This document shows, piece after piece, positions 7,607-14,007 of a DNA stretch of 14,125 bases. The notes beneath the pieces are model-generated. The model saw nothing but the letters and a program-made list of their open reading frames with translations, had not been told where the DNA came from and ran no database searches. The DNA is from Cyclobacteriaceae bacterium. Its GTDB lineage: Bacteria > Bacteroidota > Bacteroidia > Cytophagales > Cyclobacteriaceae. The translations under genes and the position numbers were made by a program. The stretch is taken from assembly GCA_013140395.1 (NCBI GenBank), contig JABFSY010000103.1, forward strand, positions 1 to 14,125, read 5' to 3'. Within the stretch, counting starts at the first letter, position 1. The number at the start of each line of letters is the position of its first letter.

Positions 7607-7647
7607 CCTTATAAATCAGGTGGTTTTTATACCTGATTTATCAGGTA
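7605..7647. promoter_or_regulatory. Paired 18-bp dyads, copy 1 (candidate operator)
   Basis: Two dyads, TACCTTATAAATCAGGTG (7605-7622) and TACCTGATTTATCAGGTA (7630-7647), lie 25 bp apart centre to centre. The second is a perfect 8-2-8 inverted repeat; the first departs at its outer end and at one inner base. The layout resembles binding sites of NarL-type regulators, and the pair lies directly between the response regulator gene and the peptide 1 gene. The second dyad ends 13 bp before the -33 box of the rightward promoter, a usual activator position. That the neighbouring regulator binds here is inference. Confidence 0.7.
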
Positions 7648-7660
7648 TTTTAGGTTTTGA

Positions 7661-7721
7661 TTTGGAAATTACTCCACGCTACCAATACTTTCACAACAAG
7701 GTTTCCGGCCGGGACTGAAAA
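7661..7721 (+). promoter_or_regulatory. Promoter and conserved leader of peptide 1 operon
   Basis: TTTG (7661-7664) and TACTTTCA (7686-7693) are separated by 21 bp, matching the spacing of Bacteroidota promoters, although the -7 box is imperfect (TTCA in place of TTTG). The same boxes at the same spacing occur upstream of peptide 3. The sequence after the -7 box (7694-7721), which would form the start of the transcript, is nearly identical in both copies, with three differences in 28 positions. It contains the self-complementary CCGGCCGG (7705-7712). Its conservation beyond the promoter suggests a role in the RNA or as a further binding site. Confidence 0.65.
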
Positions 7722-7748
7722 ATGATTTTTAACTTTAAATATTTGAAA

Positions 7749-7892
7749 ATGGATAAAAATGATTTAGCGCGTTTTGCAGTGCAGGAGTTAAATGACTCCG
7801 AGCAAATGCAAACTGGCGGGGGCGGCTGGTTCGGCAAACTTGTGTTAGGTTTTTTGGAATGGTTGTCCGAGCTCCGCGTTGTATTTATTTAA
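7749..7892 (+). CDS. Double-glycine-leader peptide 1 (47 aa)
   Basis: A short gene directly behind the copy 1 promoter. The leader is MDKNDLARFAVQELNDSEQM then QTGG, with cleavage expected after G24. The core is about 23 residues, GGWFGKLVLGFLEWLSELRV then VFI, aromatic, hydrophobic and possibly amphipathic, with no Cys. The VQEL block 11-14 residues before the cleavage point recurs as VQEL or VAEL in peptides 2 and 3. An in-frame ATG at 7722 would add nine residues. I prefer 7749 because its distance from the conserved leader (about 30 bp) matches that of peptide 3. The product could be a bacteriocin or a signalling peptide exported by the C39 transporter at 10787-12967. No modifying enzyme is nearby. 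Peptide 2 follows 79 bp later, probably on the same transcript. Confidence 0.7.
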   Translation: MDKNDLARFAVQELNDSEQMQTGGGGWFGKLVLGFLEWLSELRVVFI

Positions 7893-7971
7893 CGTAAGTG
7901 ATTATTTGTTTTAGGCAATTAAAAAGAAAACTGCGCCAAACAGATTTTTGGTAAAATTAAACTAAACAGCT

Positions 7972-8145
7972 ATGAATACTTTAGAAATGAGAACGATTGG
8001 AGTTCAGGAACTCAATTTAAATGAAATGCTAGAAATTGAAGGTGGTAAGAGGTTTTGGGACACTTTTTGTGGTAAATTAGTTTCAGCCTTTTGCATGGCT
8101 TTTGTAGCCGCTCTTGGTGCCGCTTTGGCAGATGAAGTCATTTGA
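7972..8145 (+). CDS. Double-glycine-leader peptide 2 (57 aa)
   Basis: A second precursor, 79 bp after peptide 1 and before a strong terminator. The leader MNTLEMRTIGVQELNLNEML then EIEGG fits the double-glycine type, with Leu and Glu at the usual positions and cleavage after G25. The core of 32 residues begins KRFWDTFCGKLVSAFCMAF and continues with an Ala/Val-rich helix-like stretch that ends ADEVI. Two cysteines (C33, C41) eight residues apart could form a disulfide. The core has mixed charge and a hydrophobic centre, like class II bacteriocins, but I see no specific bacteriocin motif. It has no copy of the dyad module of its own, so it probably depends on the peptide 1 promoter. An internal ATG at codon 6 is possible as a start, but the longer leader aligns with peptide 3. 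Confidence 0.72.
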   Translation: MNTLEMRTIGVQELNLNEMLEIEGGKRFWDTFCGKLVSAFCMAFVAALGAALADEVI

Positions 8146-8163
8146 TCGAATTTGAGGTTTCTC

Positions 8164-8200
8164 CCTAGAGGTTGTTTGTACAAACAGCCTCTAGGTTTTC
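8164..8200 (+). terminator. Rho-independent terminator after peptide 2
   Basis: CCTAGAGG (8164-8171) pairs with CCTCTAGG (8188-8195), and after one mismatch TGTTTG pairs with CAAACA around a TA centre. TTTTC follows at once. The T-tract is on the + side only, so it ends the peptide 1-peptide 2 transcript. Confidence 0.85.
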
Positions 8201-8236
8201 TATATACAAGTGTTTGAATTAAGAAATCGCTGGAAC

Positions 8237-9418
8237 ATGATCTCAATAAAAAAATCTGCGGCTATTCTAATCGTGTTTCTATGTCATCATTCTGAGGCTC
8301 AGTCCATATTTGGAAAAATCAAAGACAAAGAAACGCACCAGCCAATTCAATATGCCCACATCTCGGTAAGGGATGCTATCACTGGGACGATCTCAAATTC
8401 AGATGGAGCGTTTAGTTTAACAATAGGGAAGATTGGTGATCTAGATTCACTAAGAATTTCTCACGTTGGCTATGCAACCGCAACTGTTTGTCGAAAGGAT
8501 TTAAAGGAGAATGAAGAAAATATACTAAGTCTTATACCAATCGCTGTTTCGCTTAACGAAGTAGTAATTAGAGGAAAAGATCCTTTTGACTATTTTTTGG
8601 ATGCGGTAGCATTAAACAAGTCGAAAATTGAATATCCGTTTTCTACAAGTGCATATTTCAGGGAAATGGTAAAAGACAATGATGAGTGCAGTAAATATTC
8701 AGATGCCCTCCTGACTATCAACTATCTGGAGAATAAGGAGGATATGATTGTTGGCGTTGATCAGGCAAGGGTAGTGAAATTACCAAAAGAATCGGATGAT
8801 ATTCTTCTAACAACATCGCCAATTGAAGTTGAGAGGCTTTTTAAGTATCAGTATCTTACTTTATTGGATCGCTTTCAAGGTGGGAACAAGCGAGATTATA
8901 ATTACTTAGTTAATGGGTTTGCTGGACAGTCGAACACATATCGCCTTAACATCAGCCCTAACAGATCAGCCTTGAAAAATGAAATTCTATTTTCGGGGGA
9001 ATTAATAGTAGAAGATGACTATATCAAAAATATAACTATTCGAATGGACTCCACCAGCAGATGGAAAAAATCACTTTTAGGGGCAACCATTGAGATTGCA
9101 TATATGGAAGTAGCGCTTTCATTTAAACGTGTTGGCGGTAGTAATTACCTTTCGTTCGCGAAAAACTATGTAAACACTATCTACACTCATAAAAGAAGCA
9201 TACAAAATAACGAGTATCAAAGTGAGTTTATTGTTTTGGCTGTCAATTTGCATCAACAGATGCCAATCGAAAAAAGGCAGCGCCTTAAAACAAAAACTTT
9301 GTATAAACACGGAGACAATCATATAAGCAATTTTTGGGAGGGTATCAACATCCCAATTTATTCCAAGAGAGAGACCGATATAATTGAAAAATTAAAGGCT
9401 AAACAATTATTAGAGTGA
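8237..9418 (+). CDS. Exported CarboxypepD_reg-like domain protein
   Basis: A 393-residue protein from the ATG at 8237. A GTG at 8210 would add nine residues ahead of the signal peptide and is less likely. The signal peptide (KKSAAILIVFLCHHSEAQ) precedes a carboxypeptidase-regulatory-like beta-sandwich (about residues 22-110). It shows IFGKIKDKETHQPIQYAHIS, a GTISNSDGAFSL block, and the VGYAT and SLNEVVIRG ends typical of TonB-dependent-receptor-like and DUF5686-like proteins. The remaining ~280 residues have no family I can name and contain no catalytic motif I can see; their beta-rich look suggests a periplasmic or surface protein. It lies between the peptide genes and their exporter, after a terminator, so it needs its own promoter. 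It is visibly richer in A+T than the exporter genes (judged by eye). A role in peptide binding or immunity is possible but unproven. Confidence 0.75.
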   Translation: MISIKKSAAILIVFLCHHSEAQSIFGKIKDKETHQPIQYAHISVRDAITGTISNSDGAFSLTIGKIGDLDSLRISHVGYATATVCRKDLKENEENILSLIPIAVSLNEVVIRGKDPFDYFLDAVALNKSKIEYPFSTSAYFREMVKDNDECSKYSDALLTINYLENKEDMIVGVDQARVVKLPKESDDILLTTSPIEVERLFKYQYLTLLDRFQGGNKRDYNYLVNGFAGQSNTYRLNISPNRSALKNEILFSGELIVEDDYIKNITIRMDSTSRWKKSLLGATIEIAYMEVALSFKRVGGSNYLSFAKNYVNTIYTHKRSIQNNEYQSEFIVLAVNLHQQMPIEKRQRLKTKTLYKHGDNHISNFWEGINIPIYSKRETDIIEKLKAKQLLE

Positions 9419-9513
9419 TAGATGATTGATTCAGTTTGCTTGTCAGTAATTTTTGGTGAACTGAGTAAAATTGATACTTATTCAAGTAATCCATTAAAAT
9501 TGGTAACGAGCGG

Positions 9514-9552
9514 AGCTATGGCCTCTAGCTAGCGCAAGCGTCCGCTTGTGCT
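9514..9552. repeat. REP-like hairpin element
   Basis: AGCGCAAGCG (9531-9540) and CGCTTGTGCT (9543-9552) form a 10-bp stem with one G-T pair and a 2-base loop. Just before it, AGCTA and TAGCT form a smaller stem around TGGCCTC. Two adjacent hairpins and a marked GC-rich composition within an AT-rich gap are typical of REP-type repeats moved by RAYT transposases. I see no second copy in this window, so the repeat nature is inferred. No T-tract follows, which argues against a terminator. The rest of the 9419-9579 gap shows nothing else that I can identify. Confidence 0.5.
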
Positions 9553-9579
9553 TCGAAAGTTTGATCAATTAAAACAAAG

Positions 9580-10716
9580 ATGTTCCCTGAAAACACTTAC
9601 TTCCCCGCCTATACCCGCACAGCTATCATTTACATCGGCTGCATTGTCTGCTGCTTTATTGCGTTGGCTGCCATGCCCTATTTAAAAACAGATGTCAGTG
9701 TGCGCTCTTCGGCATTGATACGCCCAGCCGCTGAGGTGAGCGTAATCCGTTGCATAGCTTCGGGGAGGATAAAGGAAGCCTATACCGCAGAAAATAAAAA
9801 AGTAAAGGGGGGCGAGTTATTGTATGTTATTGAGTCAGAGACCCTCAATGAGCAGGAACATTTTTTCCAGGAGAAGATAGTACTAAAGCAATCATTGATG
9901 CAAGATGTCGAGCTGGCAATCGGAGCTTCAAAAATACCTCTACCTACAAAACCAATTTTTAATAGTGCAGTCTACCAGCAAAGCTATTTTACGTATCAAC
10001 AAAAGTTAATCGAAGCACAAACGGTTTACAACAAGGCCAAGCAAGCACATGACCGCCAATTAAAACTTTACCAAGAAAAAGTAATTGCAGCTATGGAGTT
10101 TGAAAATTTTCAGTTTGAGCTGAAAAAGGCAGATGATGCCATTGCCCAACTGAAAGAAACGCAGCGCAGCCAATGGCAGAGTGAATTGAAAACTTTGCAG
10201 GAGGAAAAGAATGAGTTGGAGAGCCAGCTCGTACGCATACAAAAAGAAAAAGCCCTGCTTACCATCAAAGTACCGGTGAGCGGCACGCTGCAAAACTTAA
10301 CGGGCGTATATGTGGGTAGTAATGTTTTCGCCAACCAAGAGTTAGGCCAAATTTCACCTGATACCAGCATGCTCGTGATCGCTTATGTGCAGCCAAACGA
10401 TATTGGTTTCATTAAAAAAGATATGAACGTGCGCCTGCAAGTGGATGCGTTTAACTACAATCAATGGGGAATGGCCACCGGCAAAGTCATCGCTGTGCCA
10501 CAAGATATTAAGCTCATTGACAACAAACCTGTTTTTGAGGTGCGTTGCTCACTGGACAAAGATTTCCTTCAATTGAAAGGTGGCTATAAAGGGTTTTTGA
10601 AAAAAGGAATGACCCTGCAAGCACGGTTTATAGTTACCGAGCGCAGCTTGTGGCAGTTGCTGTATGATAAAGTAGATGATTGGGTAAACCCAAATATAGA
10701 CGTAAGACAGAAGTAG
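9580..10716 (+). CDS. HlyD-family periplasmic adaptor (membrane fusion protein) for peptide export
   Basis: A 378-residue adaptor that would link the inner-membrane ABC exporter to an outer-membrane channel. After a short cytosolic start, one transmembrane helix spans about residues 13-35. A lipoyl-type half-motif follows (about 45-90, with SGRIKEAYTAENKKVKGGELLYVIE). A long charged coiled coil (about 120-230) leads to the second half, KVPVSGTLQNLTGVYVGSNVFA. A beta-barrel segment (about 260-350) comes next. The C-terminus RSLWQLLYDKVDDWVNP is of a kind I associate with adaptors of C39 peptide exporters in this phylum. The C39 exporter gene starts 70 bp downstream on the same strand. No outer-membrane channel gene is seen here, so one encoded elsewhere must be used. 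Confidence 0.88.
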   Translation: MFPENTYFPAYTRTAIIYIGCIVCCFIALAAMPYLKTDVSVRSSALIRPAAEVSVIRCIASGRIKEAYTAENKKVKGGELLYVIESETLNEQEHFFQEKIVLKQSLMQDVELAIGASKIPLPTKPIFNSAVYQQSYFTYQQKLIEAQTVYNKAKQAHDRQLKLYQEKVIAAMEFENFQFELKKADDAIAQLKETQRSQWQSELKTLQEEKNELESQLVRIQKEKALLTIKVPVSGTLQNLTGVYVGSNVFANQELGQISPDTSMLVIAYVQPNDIGFIKKDMNVRLQVDAFNYNQWGMATGKVIAVPQDIKLIDNKPVFEVRCSLDKDFLQLKGGYKGFLKKGMTLQARFIVTERSLWQLLYDKVDDWVNPNIDVRQK

Positions 10717-10786
10717 TAAGACATTAGACAGCCCACCGCGACAGAATCTTGGATCATATGTCTAACATCTTGAGTCTTTTATAGCC

Positions 10787-12967
10787 ATGAAAAAGATACC
10801 CAAAATAAAACAACGCGACATCACCGACTGCGGTGCAGCTTGCCTTGCATCTATTGCCGCGCATTACGAATTGCAGCTACCTGTAGCACGCATTCGTCAG
10901 TTGGCATCGACCGATAAAAAGGGAACGAATGTACTCGGAATGATCGAGGCTGCGGAGAAGCTTGGGTTTCAAGCCAAGGGAGTGAAAGGGCCTTTTGAAA
11001 GTTTGTTTAAAATACCAAAGCCCGCCATTGCGCATGTCATCATCAAAGAAGTGCTGCACCACTATGTTGTCATCTACGATGCCACGCCAAAATATATTGA
11101 AGTAATGGATCCAGGCGATGGTCAGGTACACAAGCACACGCATGAGGAATTTAAAAAAATATGGACGGGTGTTTTGATTCTTTTATTGCCGGGCGAATCT
11201 TTTCAAAAAGGTGATAAGAAAGAGGCGATGACCTCTCGTTTTTGGCGATTGGTACATCCTCACAGAAGTGTTATGATTCAGGCACTATTTGGTGCGCTGG
11301 TCTATACTATTTTAGGTCTTTCCACTTCTATTTATGTGCAGAAGATTGTAGACTATGTGTTGGTAGATGGCAATAGAAATTTGTTGAATCTGATGAGTAT
11401 TGCGATGGTGGCCTTGCTGCTCTTATCCATTTTTATTGGCTACACCAAAAGTCTATTCACGGTGCAAACCGGGCAAATGATCGATTCCCGATTAATACTC
11501 GGCTACTACAAACATTTGCTCAAACTTCCACAGCAATTTTTTGATACGATGCGCGTGGGTGAAATACTTTCGCGCATCAACGATGCGGTGAAGATCAGGG
11601 CGTTCATCAACGATGTATCTATCAACCTGGCTGTTAACTTTTTCATGATCGTGTTCTCGTTCGCGCTCATGTTCACCTACTATTGGAAATTGGCGGTTGT
11701 TATTTTATTGGTGATCCCGTTCTATTCCATCATTTACTACATCACTAATCGGTTGAACAAAAAGGCAGAACGCAAATTGATGGAGAACTCTGCGGAGTTG
11801 GAATCGCAACTGGTGGAATCGCTCAATTCTGTAAGCACCATCAAGAGCTTCGGGTTGGAACAACATGCCAACATAAAAACGGAAGATAAATTCTATAATC
11901 TGTTGCAGACTGTTTATAAGTCCGGATTGAATAATTTATTTTCCAATTTTTCTACCGAGTTTATTTCGAGGCTATTCACGATCATTTTACTTTGGGTGGG
12001 TGCAGGCTTTGTGTTGGATAGTCAGATCACACCCGGTGAGTTGTTATCATTCTATGCATTGATAGGCTATTTCACCGGTCCGGTCAGTAGCTTAATAGGT
12101 ATGAATAAAACCATACAGAATGCAATGATTGCGGCAGATCGTTTGTTTGAGATCATGGACTTAGAGCGAGAAAGCGATGAAAATAAAGTGACTCTAACTC
12201 GTGAAATGGTTGGAGATATTGAATTTAAGAATGTAGCATTTCGCTATGGTTCACGAGTCACCGTGTTTCAAGATTTCAATCTCGTTGTGCCAAAGGGAAA
12301 AGTAACTGCCTTGGTCGGGGAGAGTGGTTCCGGAAAATCTACATTAATTAATATTCTGCAAAATCTGTATCCTATTTTGTCCGGCAGTATCCGCCTTGGC
12401 GAATATGATTTGAAATATATTGAGAATAACTCATTGCGGCACTTGGTTGGTGTAGTGCCCCAAAAGGTAGATCTCTTTGCCGGAAATGTACTCGATAACA
12501 TTGCGGTTGGTGATTATCAACCTGATATGAAAAAGATCATTTCCATTTGCACTTCTTTGGGTATTATGGAGTTTATTGAAAAACTACCAGCGGGGTTCAA
12601 CACCTATTTGGGCGAGAACGGAGCTACATTGTCAGGTGGACAAAAGCAACGGATTGCTATCGCACGGGCGCTTTACCGCGACCCGGAAGTATTGATACTA
12701 GATGAAGCTACATCGGCCTTGGACTCTGCCTCTGAGCAATATGTGCATCGCATGGTGGAATGGATGCGAGAGAATGAAAAGACAGTTATTTTAATCGCCC
12801 ACCGCCTCAGCTCGGTTTTGCGAGCTGATAAAATTGTTGTGCTATCTCAAGGTGCAGTGGTAGAAGAAGGACACCACGGTCAACTGATCAGCAATCGAAA
12901 GCAATATTATGAGCTGTGGCGGCAGCAGTTTCCAATGATGGAGGAAAAAGCGTACGCCAATACCTGA
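10787..12967 (+). CDS. Peptidase C39-containing ABC exporter (PCAT), double-glycine peptide processing
   Basis: A 726-residue exporter that cuts precursor peptides after the double glycine and moves the core across the inner membrane. The N-terminal C39 protease (about 1-130) has C15 in ITDCGAACL, H92 in LHHYVVIYD and D108 in MDPGDG, so the catalytic set is complete. The transmembrane domain covers about 160-440. The nucleotide-binding domain (about 475-715) has Walker A GESGSGKS with K517, signature LSGGQ (615-619), Walker B ending D639-E640, and the switch His H672 in LIAHRLSS. The three double-glycine peptides in the window are its likely substrates, and the HlyD gene 70 bp upstream its partner. 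The TGA stop (12965-12967) lies inside the first dyad of regulatory copy 2, so the end of this gene is fused to the control region of peptide 3. Confidence 0.95.
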   Translation: MKKIPKIKQRDITDCGAACLASIAAHYELQLPVARIRQLASTDKKGTNVLGMIEAAEKLGFQAKGVKGPFESLFKIPKPAIAHVIIKEVLHHYVVIYDATPKYIEVMDPGDGQVHKHTHEEFKKIWTGVLILLLPGESFQKGDKKEAMTSRFWRLVHPHRSVMIQALFGALVYTILGLSTSIYVQKIVDYVLVDGNRNLLNLMSIAMVALLLLSIFIGYTKSLFTVQTGQMIDSRLILGYYKHLLKLPQQFFDTMRVGEILSRINDAVKIRAFINDVSINLAVNFFMIVFSFALMFTYYWKLAVVILLVIPFYSIIYYITNRLNKKAERKLMENSAELESQLVESLNSVSTIKSFGLEQHANIKTEDKFYNLLQTVYKSGLNNLFSNFSTEFISRLFTIILLWVGAGFVLDSQITPGELLSFYALIGYFTGPVSSLIGMNKTIQNAMIAADRLFEIMDLERESDENKVTLTREMVGDIEFKNVAFRYGSRVTVFQDFNLVVPKGKVTALVGESGSGKSTLINILQNLYPILSGSIRLGEYDLKYIENNSLRHLVGVVPQKVDLFAGNVLDNIAVGDYQPDMKKIISICTSLGIMEFIEKLPAGFNTYLGENGATLSGGQKQRIAIARALYRDPEVLILDEATSALDSASEQYVHRMVEWMRENEKTVILIAHRLSSVLRADKIVVLSQGAVVEEGHHGQLISNRKQYYELWRQQFPMMEEKAYANT

Positions 12968-13003
12968 TAAATCAGGTGGTTTTGATACCTGATTTATCAG
13001 GTA
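12961..13003. promoter_or_regulatory. Paired 18-bp dyads, copy 2 (candidate operator)
   Basis: TACCTGATAAATCAGGTG (12961-12978) and TACCTGATTTATCAGGTA (12986-13003) repeat the copy 1 pair with the same 25-bp spacing and only two base differences across the 43 bp. The first is a near-perfect 8-2-8 inverted repeat and the second is perfect. The stop codon of the exporter lies in the first dyad. As hairpins they could also weaken read-through from the exporter gene, but in copy 1 the same sequence has no upstream gene in that direction, so a DNA-binding role is favoured. Confidence 0.7.
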
Positions 13004-13016
13004 TTTCAAGTTTTGG

Positions 13017-13077
13017 TTTGGAAAAATTAGGTCACTATTGATACTTTCACCACAAGGCTTCCGGCCGGGGCTGAAAA
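13017..13077 (+). promoter_or_regulatory. Promoter and conserved leader of peptide 3
   Basis: TTTG (13017-13020) and TACTTTCA (13042-13049) keep the 21-bp gap and the 13-bp distance from the dyads found in copy 1, although 12 of the 20 bases just after the -33 TTTG differ. The start of the presumed transcript (13050-13077) again holds CCGGCCGG and CTGAAAA. The ATG of peptide 3 lies 25 bp further on. Confidence 0.65.
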
Positions 13078-13102
13078 TAAGCTAAAAACTAAACACGTAA
13101 AG

Positions 13103-13291
13103 ATGAGAACCTTAGAATTAGAAAAAATGAATGTTGCAGAGTTGTCATTAGCCGAGGCGGGAAAAACTGAGGGCGGTGGCATTCCAGAACTTTACTATCT
13201 GGCAAAAGCTCTAGCTGCTGTATTGGATTACTTTTATCCCAAGCCTGCCGGTCCTAGTCCTTGGGCTGGTTGTGAAGAGCCGCCCTATTGA
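13103..13291 (+). CDS. Double-glycine-leader peptide 3 (62 aa)
   Basis: The leader MRTLELEKMNVAELSLAEAG then KTEGG aligns with that of peptide 2 (same length, VAEL in place of VQEL at positions 11-14, Glu before GG). Cleavage is expected after G25. The core of 37 residues begins GIPELYYLAKALAAVLDYFY, a helix-prone aromatic stretch, and ends in a proline-rich tail (PKPAGPSPWAGCEEPPY) with one Cys (C57) and several acidic residues. It differs clearly from the cores of peptides 1 and 2, so the three share leader and control but not sequence. It is driven by module copy 2, closed by a terminator, and followed by a CPBP protease. It might be a bacteriocin, a pheromone or a substrate for an unseen maturation step. 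Confidence 0.75.
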   Translation: MRTLELEKMNVAELSLAEAGKTEGGGIPELYYLAKALAAVLDYFYPKPAGPSPWAGCEEPPY

Positions 13292-13306
13292 TGATATAAA
13301 TACTAG

Positions 13307-13361
13307 AAGGAGGGAGTCGCGCGAAAATAAACCCTTCGCGCAATCTCCTTTCTTCTTATTA
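13307..13361 (+). terminator. Rho-independent terminator after peptide 3
   Basis: AAGGAG (13307-13312) pairs with CTCCTT (13345-13350), and further in GCGCGAA pairs with TTCGCGC around AATAAACCC, with a small internal loop between. A T-rich run (TTTCTTCTTATT) follows. It would separate peptide 3 from the protease gene or allow only partial read-through. Confidence 0.75.
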
Positions 13362-13377
13362 TTGAAGAAAAAGTGTC

Positions 13378-13956
13378 ATGTTAGTAACAACAATCCTAGA
13401 GTTTTTTTCTTTTCTAAAAAATCCAAGTGTTGATAAGTCTTCTAAAAAAGATTGTTTTTTCAAATTAAGGCATTTTGTACAATTGTTTCTGCTTGAATTG
13501 CCTTTTGTCGGCTTCCTCCTATTGTTAATGTTTCTTCTTAATGAGTACGGATTTATCAGAGAGTCAGCTGATCCGCTTCGTGAACTCCGCGGAATAATCA
13601 ATCTACACGGGTACACTTTTTTTCTATTGTTAGTAGTCATCATACTGCCTTTTTGTGAAGAACTTGTCTTTAGATCGTACCTTACTTGGCCGAGATTTTT
13701 TAAGCAAAAATTTCTTATAGATCATTTTGGCTGGATTTTTTATGCGTCTGCGGTTTTGTTTGCATTGGTTCATATTTCAAATTATCCCGATGAAGAAATA
13801 AATCAGTTCATACCGATTTTAATATCTCCACAATTTATTACCGGCCTATTTGCAGGTTATTTACGGGTTAAATTTGGTCTACTATGGGGGTTTTTATTTC
13901 ACGCGTTACACAATTTGTTTCTTTTGATTGTGTTAATAGCTTTTGGAGGCTTGTAG
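13378..13956 (+). CDS. CPBP-family intramembrane metalloprotease (Abi-like)
   Basis: A 192-residue, strongly hydrophobic protein with about five or six membrane segments. All CPBP (PF02517) catalytic motifs are intact: EExxFR as E94-E95-x-x-x-R99 in FCEELVFRSYL, FALVH with H132, and HALHN with H175 and N179. Members of this family act as bacteriocin self-immunity proteins (as in plantaricin loci) or as processing proteases. Its place after a double-glycine peptide suggests one of these roles here. It begins 17 bp after the T-run of the peptide 3 terminator, so expression needs read-through or its own start site. The gene is visibly richer in A+T than the exporter genes (judged by eye), which may point to a different history. 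Confidence 0.88.
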   Translation: MLVTTILEFFSFLKNPSVDKSSKKDCFFKLRHFVQLFLLELPFVGFLLLLMFLLNEYGFIRESADPLRELRGIINLHGYTFFLLLVVIILPFCEELVFRSYLTWPRFFKQKFLIDHFGWIFYASAVLFALVHISNYPDEEINQFIPILISPQFITGLFAGYLRVKFGLLWGFLFHALHNLFLLIVLIAFGGL

Positions 13957-13970
13957 TTTGCTTTACCTTT

Positions 13971-14000
13971 TATCAGTCTTAATGAATTTACGTACTGATA
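13971..14000. terminator. Weak inverted repeat between convergent genes
   Basis: TATCAGT (13971-13977) and ACTGATA (13994-14000) are exact inverted copies around a 16-base loop. It lies between the end of the protease gene and a possible convergent gene end. The stem is short and AT-rich, so a terminator role is only possible. Confidence 0.2.
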
Positions 14001-14007
14001 CCATATT

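Noticed and set aside
7908..7950. Possible hairpin between peptides 1 and 2 (GTTT-GGC with GCC-AAAC, then T5)
   Set aside because: Only seven pairs with a bulge and an 18-base loop; too weak to call an attenuator or terminator.
7972..8145. Lanthipeptide interpretation of the two-Cys peptide 2
   Set aside because: No lanthionine synthetase or other tailoring gene is present in the window; a disulfide is simpler.
8004..8246. 80-codon minus-strand open frame over peptide 2 and its terminator
   Set aside because: It spans the terminator hairpin and is the shadow of the peptide 2 frame.
10722..10770. Inverted repeat TTAGACA/TGTCTAA between the HlyD and exporter genes
   Set aside because: Seven-base arms with a loop of more than 25 bases and no T-tract; likely chance.
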